A stretch of 64,000 nt of DNA from Dirofilaria immitis (GCA_024305405.1 JAKNDB010000105.1:3471501-3535500), one strand, 5' to 3'; shown: positions 12,001 through 26,765, numbered from the stretch's first letter. Notes: generated from the sequence alone by a model not told the origin. Numbers and translations are program-made.

Positions 12001-15000
12001 ATTCCAGCCCTAACCTTAGCCTTAACTTCGGTCAAGCCAAGACTTCGAACTATTCCACTATACCATTAAAACTCTCTATTTGCAAAGATATCAGCGACTC
12101 TGCAATCTTATATATGTAACAATTAAACTGAACTATTCGTAAACGAAATGCAAAAAAAAGATAAAGAGCATCAATGATATTCAAGAAATGAATAAAAAGG
12201 AGTTGAAAATAGGAATTAAAGAAATTGGGAAATGAATAAATAAAATTTTAAGTTTTCTCAAAGCGAAAATAAGCTAAAGGAAAAATTGTAATATACAAAT
12301 CCTCCTTATTTGATGCAGGAGAAGTTTTTTAAAGTAGCAGCTTGGACTAGCAGGTCTGGTGAAAAATTATGCAGGATTTCAAACGCCAAATAAATCTTCC
12401 ATTCTTCATCGAATTCATGCTTCATTCTTAATGATTTAAATAGAAGATGAAAGCGAGTTAAGAAATGAACATACATCGAGAAAAATGTTAATCTTATTGC
12501 CTGTTGCTTTTGCTACGAGTTCCATTTCTAAGAATAGCATTCAAGATTTCAAATCTTATTTCATCAACTAAACAGGTGAACAGAAATGAATCTTTTCCAG
12601 TATTTTTCCTTCTAAATTTTTACCATGACCACTATACATGATATTATTGATAACAGCATAATTAAATTTACCATTTACATCATTCATTCAACGTTTAAAT
12701 CAGAATGAAAACTCCATGACCTGAAATATGAAAAAGCTATAAATACATAAAGGAAAAGAAACAAATTATACTATCATTATATTGAATGACTGGCAAATAA
12801 GTCGTCTATCATTTCGCAGAATATTTATGTTCGGTAATTTCTCCTACATGTTAGATGTCAGAAGCAAATATCGCGATAAAGATGAAAATGAGCCTTGAAT
12901 GAATGTCATGTACCTTTATCTAATGACTGTATTTACCTTACACTTTATATGAAATGAGGAATGAATATTACGCCATATTTCATTCATTTCTCAATGAAAA
13001 AAATAGAAAATAGAAAGTTGTTCGTTTATTCATTGTTTTAAAAATGAAAAACTAATGTTGTTCCAATGCAGAACGATGCTTCTCGCAAATTCGTTATCAT
13101 TCGAATAAAAAAGGAAATTTCTCATTGCTCGATAAGTAAAATTTGCACTATAAGTGCTTTCCATCGAGCGCTTTTATACGATTTATTACACTAAACAGGT
13201 TTTTCATAATGAGAAATGCAACTAATGATAGAAAGTAGAAGAAAGTGGCCTAACTTTCCCATTCATATAGAATCTCTTGTTTCAAATTTAAATTTCCTAC
13301 GAAATTCGCTGGATTCGAATAAATTGTGTAAAAATATTTGCTGGAAATTATTTCTTAGTCGCTCAAATGTAAAAAGCGAGCATTGTTTGTAGCGCTTCTA
13401 TACCTTCCAGTAATTTTATTTATTTTAACATTAATCATTCTGTATATTTTCTGCGAAACTCCACCGCAATTTCCCTCAATTAATTCGAAGATTACTATAT
13501 CTTCGCAGAGATGTTTATCAGAAAAATATTAGAGAATATGTTTAAAAGTATACGAAATGGCAATGATCAGGATACGTCTGTGCAAATATCAATTTTTAAT
13601 CTTTTGTGAATACCGTGATAGTCACATTTATTCGAGACAATGGAGAAAAAAGCACGAAAAATCAATTTCAGTAAGAAAACATGCGACAAATGAAATACAT
13701 ATTCCTATGTCGCAGTGTCCCATAGAATATATGACACACTAAGTTTTTGGTCGATTTTTTATTACCTTAATAGAGAGTGTAGATGATATCCAATAAAAAA
13801 TAAAAAAACTACTGAAATTTTTTTACAAACACTCTTCTTAGCTTTAACGTTCTAAGTAAATTTATGATGCAAGCAATTCAATTAGGTAGTTTAGTCAAAT
13901 AGTTTATTGAAATAATTAGCAACCAGAAATATGCAATTATGTATCAATATTTTCTACTCTCGAGCACTACGAATTCTTAGATGACAATCTATTCTTTCCT
14001 AATTTAATTTCTTTTCTGGCCGAAAGAACTTCAAAATCATTTTTATTTACAAGAAGAAACAAACGATCAGAATAAATAGAAAAATGTGAATTATTATGAA
14101 TAATGGATAAGAAAGAAGCATGATCAGAATGAAAATTTGTTGCTCTTGAAAAAAGAAGAGTTTTGCAAGTCCCAAAAAAGTTTAAATAAAGTTTCAAAAT
14201 TGGATAATTTTCAATAAAGATTAATAATTCTTATGGATAAAAATTTTGGAAAATAAGAAATAGAAAACAAAACTTTATTTATATAATCTTTCTGTCTGAC
14301 AGTTTTTTTGTCGTTTGATTTCTTTACGTAAATGAAACGGATAGATTTCTTGTAAGAAAAAGAATATTGGAATAAGTAAAATAATCCGTAATTACGCGGT
14401 ACAATATAGGGTTGCATATGGTATTACGCTATCTAGAATGCATGAAGATATTAATCATAATCATTCAGTTCATTTAAAAATTTAAAAATTCCAGCAATCC
14501 TATATTTTTGTACCACATAATTTTGTACCCGTAATCACGTAATATATTAAGTGACTTCACAATATTTTTCGAACTATCTCAAGTCGCATAAATAGTTGGA
14601 CAAAGGAGAAAAGAAATTTGAACTTCAGTTCATGCAATTTTTCCTGCAAAAAGATAAATCACTTAATCAAAATAAGTAGTATGTTTTGCCTTCAAAGATT
14701 AAAACAAAATTCTCTGTTGAAATTAGCGTATATTACATTAATAATGACTAAATGACTGTAGAATTACCGCAGCGATGGACAGGATGAATTCCATAGTTTT
14801 TATAACTGGTAATTCTGATAGCAGACGAATAATGAATAAATGTCACTAAGAGCAAAAGGAAAATGCAAATGAGTGAAATTGTAAGGTAGTAGTACCTAAA
14901 AAGAACCGGTACTTGTTTACGGCCAGCGACTAATGAAATGACATGTTGTGATTGAGAGAATTGAGGAAGAGAGTTTGAAAGTGAATGAGATGCATGAGGC

Positions 15001-17785
15001 AAAGATATAGATTCGTAGAAATGTGAAAGACTCTCAGCGAGACCCCTTCTCGTCTTCTAAACATCGATATTGGTTCAGAACCTAACATGCGAACCACAAA
15101 TTGAAAGATGAAATGTAGGCCGAAATTTGAAATCTTAAAACAATTCTTTTTAACCTATAAATTTCAGTACGCTCTTTCTTCATTCTCAAAGAAATGAATG
15201 AGTATTGCATTTCACCGATAGCAAAAGCTTTTCCAAACAATCCGATGGAAAAATCTTCAAGGATAATGTTGGGCATTTGTAATGAATGAGATAGTCGATG
15301 ACCATTCGCGCTATGGAACAGAACGAGAAATACCGTAAAACTATTAAAAGATGTATATTATTACTGCGAAATAGTTACGCTGAATTTAATGGATCGGAAC
15401 AACGAATGCACTCACAAATTTGCATTATAGCTTCTCCTTATTCGACAAAATATCATCAGCTCGTTATCTCATCCGTATGATTAGTTTTTTCTCCGCATAA
15501 AAATTTTTTTATATGGCTGTTATATGTATAGCGTTCAAAAATACTTCAAAGAGCATTCCATCATTTCTCCACAGTCAGTAAAACTTCTACAAAAAAAAAT
15601 GAGCACCTTTTGGCGCATGGGAAAATACGAAACTCTATGCGATAATCAATAACAAATTTACTTGTTTACTTATTTCAACTTGCTTATTTGCCACTATAAG
15701 TGGAAGAAAACAAATTTAGATATAATACTGATTACGTCTGTAATGTTTTCTTTGAAATTTAAAAATAAGAATATTTGAAACTTCTCTGCTTTATTGTTTA
15801 TTCTAAAAGCTGTACTTGTCATATATATAAATGAAAGTAGCATTGACAATGTTGTAATCAGAGGGATTATTAAATTCGCAGACAATTATCAGTTTTTTTT
15901 TCAAATTTACTTGATTATACAATCGTTTAAGTGCTCTGTGACTTGATGTCCTAGAGAAATGAGGATCATTCATTTTTCAAATACTATTTAATTTTACTGA
16001 AATTAGCATAAAGTACCTTTGCAAAGCATTACCTTCGTTTTATTTAATAATAGTAACACGAGCATAGAAAAGAATTTATCATAAATGAAAAGTAAACGGT
16101 GAAGGTAACGACAGGTTTGGAATTCACTTAATGTTTAATAGTAGCAATCTTCGTATGCACAAATAATATTCACCTAGCACTTCTCTTCAAGAGAATACAT
16201 GAAATAATAACATCGATAGAGCATTTTTAAAAATTATTTTGACCAAATAATTTTCAAAACAAAAATATAATTGAAAAATGGTCCTCAATAAATTTAAGCT
16301 GAAAAATCATTTGTATTATCACATCGGTATTGCTTGACAGTTTTGCGATTTAGTTCATTCTTTAGCAATACGAGTTCATGATACATTTAACGAAGTTCAA
16401 TCTTACTGCAACGCTGATTATGAATTTGTATCATGTATCGTCCAACAATTCTACTCAATGCCTAAAATATTTTGGTATGCGATTGATCTGACAACTTCAA
16501 ATGAATTTGAACTTTGCATGAATCTTTAAATGAAAAACTTGACAGGCAATATGAACTGGTTATTTCTTAAAACAGTTAATGTCTTTAATAAAATAATAAT
16601 TTGCTATTGATCATTCGGGTTCCTGATACATCACGCTGTTTGAGAATAGAGCAAATAGTTCAAACAATTCAAAATCATGTCTTCATGTCGATGATAATCA
16701 AACAATCCGTTCCAGGAAGGGAATCGTTTGAATTTATCATTCCTTACACCTTGAGATATAAGTCTTCGATTATAAACTTGAACTTTATTTCCATTCTTTT
16801 GTTTGTATGCTTTTCATAATTCTCCATCATCTCGCCTACCCACAAATTTTTGTCAAATCGATTTTAAAATTTCAGAATAAAACATTACTAAAAATAATAC
16901 CGACAAAAAGTATTGCTAAATTCAAATTCATAAGAAACCTTTGGAATATTTTTTATCGATTCATATTAGTCCGTTTCAAAATCTCTATGGGATTATGAAT
17001 TCGCATTACAGCGAGATTAGCAATGCAGTTCATTTGAAACAAATGTTTCGTCAGTGTAATAGCCAAATTTACAATTTATTCTTTTTTCTGGATTCATTCA
17101 TTTCTTATATATGTATTGTATATGCTACTAGAAGACTGCATTAGTTTCAAAATTTTAAAAATTTATATCAAGGCAATGAGCAAATCCGAAAAGTAAATAT
17201 GGCGGTTTCTAATTATTTTGAGCTATTTCCTTAATTTTTTAACTGGTATTAGAATATTTCTATTTAGCAGACCCTTTACTCAGACATTTATTTAATCGTT
17301 TGCAAATTTTTTCTAATTATTTCAAAATAATCTAATTATGTAAGATTATTGCGAAAAACTTTGAAATCAAGGGATATTATCAAAAGTCCAAATCTAAATA
17401 AAAACTGTTGTTACTCAAAGTTGATTTCATAAACGCTTTTATTTGAATTAATCAGTTACCATCAAGCACTGGGACAATTAGGTTAGATATTTCAAGTGCA
17501 TATCAATAATTCATGATATTATCGTAAAAATGCCAGTAAAAAACAAAATAATGACTTGTTTCAAAACTCAGTAGTACAGAACTCCCAACTGATAGCAAGT
17601 AACGAAGGTGATAATATCAGTGGGATTATTTTTTAGATTGTACAGTTCTAGCGAGATTCAAATAACTAATTTTTTTATATCTTAAAATAAGAAATACCTC
17701 ATCATCTTGATCATGGTAACTTTAATTTATTGATTTCGTTCTTTGCTGATTATCTTCTCATTCATCATACGTCGCTATATTACGA

Positions 17786-17812
17786 AAGAGAGAGAGGAGA
17801 GAGAGAGAGAGG
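17786..17812. repeat. short GA microsatellite
   Basis: About 27 bases of interrupted GA repeats in the 3' flank of the PC2 gene. It is one of three GA tracts in the window; the others are at 8552 and 51197. Confidence 0.9.
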
Positions 17813-18186
17813 AAAATGGGACAAAATTGAAAATAGAACATTTTATTTTCTTTTTTTGTATAAAACTTTGAGACCTTGTTTGGCATGAATCTATATTCAG
17901 TACGGCATTGATATTACTAACACTGCATTTCAACATTTCAAATGAAGACAAGCACGCATAAACAGAATTAAAACAGACCTTCTAAGAAATGATGATAAAC
18001 AATTTCCAAATTTCCAGCCGAATTTTATACAGATCGATTTTTTTTGAAATTGATAGAAGCTAAAATTTACTGAAAGAAGGATAAGGAATAAAAATTTCAG
18101 CTAATTGACTGAAAGAGAAGAATTCACAAAATGCTATTCATTTATTTTGCACTGATTTATTACATCCCAATTTAGGAGGTAAACAA

Positions 18187-18510
18187 ATGAGAAGCGCAAA
18201 TTCAGAGAACTCAATTATTAATATAATATTAATTCATAAGCCAATTCATAACCGTACATTCCGCATTACCTTAAAACCTCAATTTCATACTTTTCCTATT
18301 TCCTTTCTCCTTCCCTTCCCTCTTTTTTCCTATTTTTATTTACCTTAAAAATGAGAAGCGCAAATTTGGAGAACTCAATTATTAGCATAATATTAATTCA
18401 CAAGCCAATTCATAACCGTACATTCCGCATTACCTTAAAACCTCAATTTCATACTTTTCCTATTTCCTTTCTCCTTCCCTTCCCTCTGTTTTCCTATTTT
18501 TTATCTTTCA
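18187..18510. repeat. 164-bp tandem duplication downstream of the PC2 gene
   Basis: Two adjacent copies, 18187-18350 and 18351 to about 18505, begin with ATGAGAAGCGCAAATT and run through ACCGTACATTCCGCATTACC and a C/T-rich tract. The copies differ at only a few positions, so the duplication is recent or maintained. It lies about 100 bp beyond the PC2 stop codon and may fall in the 3' UTR. No coding potential is seen. Confidence 0.93.
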
Positions 18511-18604
18511 TCATGTAACTGTTTAACCTTGCATAATTTTCCTTCATTGAAAATTTCATTTACATATGCGAAGTCAGCTTAATATTATTTTCAGTTATTT
18601 AATG

Positions 18605-21600
18605 TCAACGACGAAATGCAGAGCGTTTATGTGCCTTCTGGACCACTTTCAGTTTACTGTTTACATGTCCTTGAAGAGGTTCAATGTCACTGTATGGCGG
18701 ATCCTTAGTGCCATGGAGCATAAGTGTGAACTTCTTCACCATACCATGATTTTTGTCACTGCCCTACAAAATTCTTTTGAAATAATAATATACATCTTGA
18801 ATATCTGATGCTAGTTGCATTTCCAACTATTAACCTCCAAAAGCACTCACAACGGCTTTTGATTTTTGAAAAAAAAATCCTAAAGATTTAAAATGAAACT
18901 ATCCGAATTTCAATATTTTAAAATTGACCTGGAATCGGATAACTAGACGCCATTTTCCACGTGGATTTTCACCCCAAGTATGTGTTGTCATAAAGGCCAA
19001 TTTGTGAAACCATTTTTGTTATCATTATCTTTTGGACGTCGAGATAAAATCATTGTTCTATAGTATGGTTTTAAAAAGATTTAAATATTGCAAAAATGAG
19101 CAAACATCTATGTTTCCATACTTTCCAGTTTATCTGATTCTATCTTATTTTTGAAAATTCTGCTTATCTATTGTCTTCAGAATGATAAATTAATCTTTAG
19201 CACTCAAACTTCTCATAAAAAATTATTTCGGATACTATAGCAATATTACAAGAACTTAACGTAGAAAAAACATACTGTGTTCCAGATGGGGAGACCAGAA
19301 AAGAGTGGTATCACCACGTCGGCTGCTATTTAATGTAACGACAGCCTGTACATGTTCCAAATAATTGACTTCTGTTGGCGTTCCCAAACATGCATCAGTA
19401 ATCATCTCCAAAATAAGATTTCCACTTGATGGGATTTCGCTAAAATAATTCAAAATTAATTTCATTACTTCTGATTTCTCAAGCAAATAAAATAGCAGCA
19501 ATCTATCATTTGAACTAATTAATTCTTGTGGTGAATAATGTCGCATTAACAAGTTTTGAAAATTCAACCCCTAATACAATCTCATTTAATTTATTATTTG
19601 AACTAATTAATACATCTGAAGGGATTATTGACGAAGATTCATTCTACTCTACTAGTAGATTAATAGTTTCTCATTCAGCAATTAACACTGATAACTCAAA
19701 ATTTGTGACTATATATATATTTATTTACTGCAATGCAGCAATAGTTCCGGCTTCGCAGTGATATCTTGGAGGCGCAGTCTTCCAAACCATCGCCAACATA
19801 ACCATTTCAGCCGCATCCAATACACCAAAACCGAATAAATGATTAAATTCCAAGCCAACACCATTCATCTTCCATTCAAAATGAGTGCAGTTATTAATAC
19901 CATTAACATTACTTCTGCTGCTTTCCTGAAATCAGCAAAAGTAGCCTGATATTATGCTTATAAGTTACTTAGGTATGTATCTCTTATCATGTGGATTACT
20001 TTTATAACAGTAGTTATTTTCCGATCAAAAATATTCTATTCTGTGCATATTACAATGATTATAGTTTATTATAATGATTATCGTGATTTGGCTTAACTAG
20101 CTGTTCGAATGTAAAGAAAAATTTTCACAGTTTTACTTCAATGCCAAGATCTGGCAAATCTCTGCATCGTCCATCAAATAGTGAATTTCGTGTTGATGTC
20201 AGCACAGTCAGGTGCTGTAAATCGCGCCTAAATATTTTTAAAAAATTACACAATTGTAATGAAAGTGTTTGAAAAGAAAAATGTACAATTTATAAAGTTA
20301 AATTACCGAAAATTTTATAACTTGATTTTGCAAATATGCAAATAAAAATGCGAACGTAGCGATAAATGAAAACAAAATATATCAGAACCAAAATTACATG
20401 AATGAATGAATTTGTTACCAAGTAAGCTTTGGATTTGCTTCCAGTGCCAAAGCAAAAACACCAGCTGCTTCCGGTGCTGCCGCCGATGTTCCACTGTGCG
20501 ACCGTGTGCAACGACTATACAAATCCGTTGTTGCCACTCCGGTTTCAGGTTTCGTCCCCGTTCGAAAACGTGGAAGCTAGTGTAGAAGAACAGCTTCTAA
20601 AAATCATTTCACAAAAATGTATAAAAATATGGTAACTATTTGTTACAGTTAATTATCCCACAGAGTGCTACGTTCAGTTTCCATTGGCAAATAATTCTTT
20701 GATGTTTATAATCGATCGATAGTTAATCTGTTGCAACTCCTATTTTACAAGAAGACCTAGTTTCGAAGGCCTTCGTTATTAAATAATCGAATAAATCTGA
20801 ATACTCGTCATAATGCGCATTCTCGCCACTATTAATTGCCGAGTTGATGGAAATGGTCCACATAGAAGCAGCATAGCCATCACAGTTACAATCGTCCTCC
20901 TCACCACCATCTCCGCTTGCCCATACAAAAATAGATCCTAAACCATTGCGTCCCTGAAAAGAATCAACGCAACCTTTATGGAAAAAGTATTTAATTTTCC
21001 ATTTTAAATGTTGCAATTCCAAAATTTCGCTATAACAAATTAGTTTTGTTTAGAATTATTTTTGAAATAAAAAAGAAAAAAGATTACTAACCAAAGAGAA
21101 TATACAACAAACTACACAAATACAACTAGCCTCATTAACACCTTTGACGATAGCACGCATCGTTGCGTTACGTGGTCCATCTACTGTTTTGCCATCATCA
21201 GTTGGTCCCCAGCTTGCGGAATAAATGTGAATCAGATTCGGTTCATGGCTCATCGAATTAGCCTGAATTGAATATTATTCAGGAAATACTAATTCTCTGG
21301 AAATAGCACTACAAAAATAATTCCAAACTTTCGACTATTAAGATAATATTCTTTTAATCTATCCTTTTTTAATAACGCAAAATGCTACTTTCAGTCACAG
21401 ACCTCAAGCACCACTTTACCTAAAACATGTTTTTAAACTCTCATCAAAACTTTGATTGCGAACAGCGACATAACTTCAGCAATATTATTTATATAAGAAT
21501 TGCCTGATACTCATTTTATCGTAATCCTCCTATTTGTTTCAATATTCAACTTAAATTCACTGTATTTTTCGTTTAAACTATAAAGTTGAAATTCGTTGAA

Positions 21601-24264
21601 TATTTTCCGTTTAAACTATAAAGTTGAAATTTGTTGTAAAATTTCTTAAAAATTTTTATGTTACTTCGATAAGATCTGTCATGTAAGGTTGATCGAGCAT
21701 CCGAATACCGGCAACTTTGCTATCATAAGCAACACCGACGCCGCAAATACCGTTATCTCGTGCTGCCGCTATTTCACCAGCACAGCTATAATTGAGAATT
21801 TTCTCAATTCAAATTCATAAAGGAAACAAATTCAAATAAAAAGTAATATGATCATGAAATGTAAGTCATTAAAAAGTGTTATCAAATTAACAGCGTGTTA
21901 ATAATAAAATGGTGATTATACGAAAAAAATGATAAAACGGCATATAGACATATCAGAAATGAAAAAAAAACTTGAATTAATAAACCGTGTTCCATGTGAA
22001 TTGAACCAATCGTCCGTGTACCTTGGATACGGAAACGGGTCATTGGAACTGAAATCGTAACTAGCTCTTGCATTCTGTAAAAAAACTAAATTCAGCTAAT
22101 TTTTTGAATTTTAATATATTAAATAAAGAAAAAGCAAGTTGGAATGGATACAAACGCTTCACAGCAACGACCATATCTCAGTGTGTTAGAAATCTATGTG
22201 AGAACTAAAAATTATTATGAAGTCCTCAATTAAATATTACATAAATGCTGAAAAAATGGAAGAGTAATGGAATTATCAACATGATGGGAAAAAATAAACT
22301 ATTATTCCAAATATCTTAAATTTCCATCCGAAAGCTTAATTAATGATTGGATCGGGACAAATACTTCAAAAGTCGAGAGCTTTTCTCGAGAGAGTATATC
22401 AACCATTTCGCATTGCAGCTGCATCACGAATAAGTATACTATATTAGAACCCTGACCTCGCGTTTGTTATACAAAAATTTCCGATATATTAAAGAACTCA
22501 CAAAGTTATTAGCCAAGTCCGGATGCATATAATCGACTCCATCATCCATAATAGCCGTCGTTATATTTTTACCGGTAATACCAAGTACCCAAGCTTTTTC
22601 AACATTTAAGTCCAGTCGTGGCTTACCATTTGCTTGCCCAACATTATTCTGTAGAATAATAATTTTGGAAATATAACTGGTTCGAAACAAAACAGCATTT
22701 CTAATATCAAATTTCGATTCAAAAATTTAAACTTAAAATATGTCTTATGATCAATATGATCTACTTCATACGATTACTAAATATAGCACTTAAATAATAA
22801 GTTAATGATTTGGAACTTGAGGTAGACGGGATACTTAATTATTTTCCAGGAATTAAAAATAAGTGAATTTATACAAACATATTTACCAAATACCATTGAT
22901 ACGGATAGAGTGGGTCAGTAGGTGATTGTGCAGCAGTGAAATCGAGCTGGTCCTGTAACCGTTCTTCCAATGCCCTAAAAATGTTGTAGCTAATATTGTA
23001 TTCAGTCCCATTCAGAACTGTAACTGCTGATCAGCATATTACTTGTCATTAAGAAATTCAAAGGTTCAATTCTGGTTAGTTAATCCAGAGAAAAGCAACA
23101 ATTTTTAGCAATATCAGATATGAGGTTTTTGGTATATCAGTTTTTCAGAGATTTGATTTCCTGAAACAGCGGATAATCTTCAACTGAGGAAATTGACTAA
23201 CAGAATAATATTGCGATTTTTGTGATTTAAATTAATATACATGTATAAAAATAGTTACCTATATCCTCGCTTCACGCGTTTGAAACCCGTTAATTGTTCT
23301 ACATGTACCACCTGGAAATAACTCATATGTTCAGGATGGGTAATATCTCTCCATTGTCACAATAAGTATAACACATATCAGAATATGGTGGGAATATATC
23401 TATGGATATTTTTCCGCCAATTTTTATATTTTTTCCATTGAATTATTATTCGTTATAAATTTAAAAAAAAATAAGTTAAAAATTTTGAGCATTTTTTGAA
23501 ATTCTCTAAAAACAACTCACGTCACGATCGTCATTGAGTTTCTTATAGTGGGTGAGAGAACGTTTTGTTCGTGCATGTGATAAAGCCGGTTGAACAAAAT
23601 GCCAATCAGCTGTGGAGCCAAGAACCTTAAAAAGAAAACGATAACTAATCCAATAGAAAGTCTTTCAAATTTCACTATTATTCGTACAGACAAAGTAAGT
23701 ATAGAATAATTTGTAAAAGAAAAAATAAACAAATGATTTTATTAATGAACTGAAATAAATAATCGGAATAGCATCGAATCCTAACAGGATTTACTACTGA
23801 TAATATAACGATATTAACTTCAAAATGAGAAAACAAAATCCAATTCTACGTAAAACATGGCCAGCAATGCTAGCGCAAATATCAAATGTTATACCTATCA
23901 TTGCACGTCAACATTCATGTATTATCTATCACAAGGAAAATTGAAAAATACTCAAAGTCCAATTAAGATCAATCAAATGAACTTATGTCACGTGGAAGCA
24001 ATTCATTTGCACGTTTTACAAAACTGTATGAGATTATTACAAGTTCCGATTATAAAATGCATAAAAAGTTGAACAGGAACTTACGGATCCACGATTAATG
24101 AAGCCATGTCGCTTAGCTATTGAATGGGCATTCTCAATGCCCGGATTTTTGATATGGACATAAAAATGATTGGTGTATATTTCAACTGCATTGCCAGATG
24201 TACAAATTAAAAGTAGCAAAATACCGCATGTACTACACAGTTGCCATTTGTGCCATCTTCTCAT
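18605..24264 (-). CDS. egl-3: prohormone convertase 2 (subtilisin/kexin-type endoprotease)
   Basis: Ca-dependent serine endoprotease of the regulated secretory pathway that cuts neuropeptide precursors at dibasic sites; about 660 residues. Exons, 5' to 3', are 24264-24085, 23625-23521, 23311-23259, 22974-22887, 22648-22502, 22074-21986, 21785-21665, 21262-21131, 20953-20805, 20596-20419, 20227-20137, 19925-19729, 19439-19276, 19057-18929 and 18763-18605. In order there is a signal peptide, a prodomain with internal site RTKR and primary cleavage site RVKR before GYR, a catalytic domain, a P domain and a basic tail. The catalytic triad is Asp (IMDDGVDY, about 177), His (NSHGTRCAG, about 218) and Ser (HSGTSAAAP, about 392). 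The oxyanion residue is Asp in WASGDGG (about 320), the PC2 hallmark; furin and PC1 have Asn. The ATG directly follows TTTGCAG, a possible trans-splice site. Frame breaks at G/T runs in exons 10, 13 and 14 look like assembly errors. The intron 8 donor appears to be GC. Confidence 0.96.
21570..21645. repeat. 38-bp imperfect tandem repeat in PC2 intron 7
   Basis: CGTTTAAACTATAAAGTTGA recurs at 21570 and 21608, a 38-bp period with two copies. It is intronic, just downstream of exon 7 in transcript direction. No function is evident. Confidence 0.85.
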
Positions 24265-26765
24265 ATCTGCAAATTGAAATATTAACAAGTTGACAAAAAG
24301 AAGCCATTTCAGGCACGAACAGCAAGATAAAGTACTTTCTAATATTTCATTTTATTAGTGAAAAAAATCAAGCTCAGATAATATGAAAGTGAGATAAGAA
24401 AGTGGTATGAGGCAAAAGGCTTCAGCACACAGTTGAAATCGATAAATAGGCCAAGAAAGCTTGAGGGAAATTAAATGGAAGACACTCGCATACTTTGCAT
24501 GTATGCTAAGTCTCTTTAACAGATATGTATATATCATGCCTTTTTTCTCTTTGTTTATAATGTTATAAGGCTCATTTAAATTAATTACTTTCTTGGTTAT
24601 AAAAATAAAAAAAGTTTTCCTGCTAACTTCACATTGGCAGATCTCATGAACTGAATATTATATTGTTCTTTCTAGCACAAAAATATTCATACATTTGTTT
24701 CAGTTTTGAAAAGATAGTAATTATACATAGGTTTACAACCCCTATATGACTTTAGAATACTTCAAAACTTTAACGAAAAAGTAATAATTGAATTTTGATT
24801 AAAAGCATTAGCGAAATGCCGTAACTGAAATAATGAATATTTTCTTTTCAGTATCACTGAATTCTAACTTCATATTTAATTCAGTTTAATTAAGATACAC
24901 TTCGTGATAAGTATAAATATCCCTCAGATCAGCAAGTTTTAAAAAGTCGTTAAAGACTTCATTATACAGGCATTCTTTTGCTTCCTTTTTTGTTATGTTT
25001 GAATCATAATGTATCAGTTTAAAAGATTTACAAAAGTGTCAGGATTTTTCAGATAAATATGACAGATTAATTCTTTAACTTCCAGAATGAATAATGGCAG
25101 TAATTTGAAATGTACGAGCATCCGAAGATCGCATTTCCCAAAAAAGCTTAGTAAGAATTAAAAAAAATATATATTACGGAGATATGAATTAAATTTCTCG
25201 CTGATCTTACTAAAAAAGCTTTCTCTTTGCTCTTAACTTTGCTTCTTTCATTCCATTATGTAATTTTAGAACGAAAAATGAACGAATTGGATTTAACAAA
25301 ATAAGAAACGTGTTTATAAGGTAAGCAAAGAAAAAGATGCCAGTTATTTTAACATTCAGTGCAAAATTCAACGTCACATTTTGTCTGGATAGTAAATGCA
25401 TTGTAAAATGAATAAAAAAATCTTGGTGCTATTCGACTTCAATTTCTCATATGTTTTAGAAAATGTGTATATTAAAAGCTTTCTAGGAGTTGAGTAATGA
25501 GATGTGAATATTGCTAAAAAGCATCCTATTCCAATAATGTATTTGTAAGATATTTTGATGATTAAATTCGCTGATTGCTTAATGAGACGAGAATTCAATT
25601 CAAAAGCAGAATAGGGAGAGAAATATCCAATAAAGAGACGAAATGGATGCAAATGAAAACCTAATGGATGATAAATGTATCTAAAATTCTCAGTGATTTA
25701 ATGGCTTATTTATTTCACCGGTTCGTTTTTGTTGTTTTTCACTCTTCCTTCTATCATCGAAATAATTGATATAGTAATTGAAATTTCTAGGAATTCAGTA
25801 ACACTGAAATCTTGTTTTCTTGACATATGAGGGGAGGGCCTGGAAGCAATCCCCAAAAAACTAAATATTTTTGCCCATTCCTCTCCTTATTCTTTCGTTG
25901 GGTTACAGAATTGAACAATTGTTGAATAGATATGCCTTATCACATATATTTTGAAAAATCGAATAGTCGTTGATTACGATTTTGGTTCTCACAATCATTT
26001 TAATTACACTCACTTAAAAATGCTTTTATTGTCACTGATTCGAGTAGGATAAGTTTACAGCAGAAGTAATTCTGCTGGCAATAACGTATATCAAAAAAAT
26101 TGTCTATTTAATGAATTTATTTATTCGATATATCAAAATTAAATCTTGATAAAAAATTGGATTAAAAAACTACATTTAAATAAAAAGCAAAGGCAGGCTT
26201 TTCGTAAAATTTTCGTCAATCTAATGAATTTTCGATCGCTAATTTTTAACAATTATTTTAAAGAATAATCCAAAAACTGAATTTACGGAAATTGAATAGG
26301 TTTTCGGTAAGCACAACACAATCTTACTTAAAACCATTCGCCAATCTAATTAATATTTCAATTTATGAAAAGAACAGCCATCACTATTCCCATCGATATA
26401 TTCATAAGGAACTGTTAAAAATTTGAGTAATGTCCCTAAGCTGAGAATAGAGTGTGATATTCGAAATAATCTACGACAAATATTAATCGAGAATTTGTAT
26501 ACAAAAGCTTGAATGACTGGCTCCGCACATTTAGAAAATCTTCGAGAATAATTTGTCTTAATAAACCCTGTTAAAAATACACAAACCTTATGACAAGTTC
26601 TCAAACAATCAGTATTTCAGTACTGTTTAAACTATCAATATTCCCATTTTTCGCTGGCTGATGTTAGAAATATTGGAATTTAGAGACAAGAAAAATCAAG
26701 ACAAACTCACCATGTAGAGTAAAATGCACTAAAAGTTTTACCAATAAAATTAATAAGTGAAACGA

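Larger units (their letters stand above)
8102..18604. other. long intergenic region without a supported gene
   Basis: About 10.5 kb between the 5' end of the transporter and the 3' end of the PC2 gene. It is A+T-rich. Open frames here are all below about 105 codons, overlap each other on both strands and lack conserved motifs or exon-like splice borders. The cluster around 11268-11661 is one purine-rich stretch read in several frames. The 8102-9000 part is the likely promoter side of the transporter. Its ATG is preceded by an AG acceptor-like site about 10 bases upstream, compatible with trans-splicing but not proof of it. Repeats are listed separately. I found no tRNA or rRNA gene. Confidence 0.5.

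Noticed and set aside
12005..12045. Words similar to the nematode telomere repeat (CCTTAGCC, GCCTTAAC)
   Set aside because: Too few and too irregular to be an interstitial telomeric array.
8102..18604. A hidden gene in the long gap
   Set aside because: Frames on both strands gave no run of phase-compatible exons and no recognisable motif. A short or fast-evolving gene cannot be excluded.
18566..18808. An 80-codon open frame on the + strand
   Set aside because: It is the shadow of the last PC2 exon on the - strand (18763-18605), which carries the conserved [11 protein letters not shown] end.
18605..24264. PC2 as a pseudogene because of three frame breaks
   Set aside because: All catalytic residues, splice sites and phases are kept, and every break is one base at a homopolymer, which fits assembly error better than decay.
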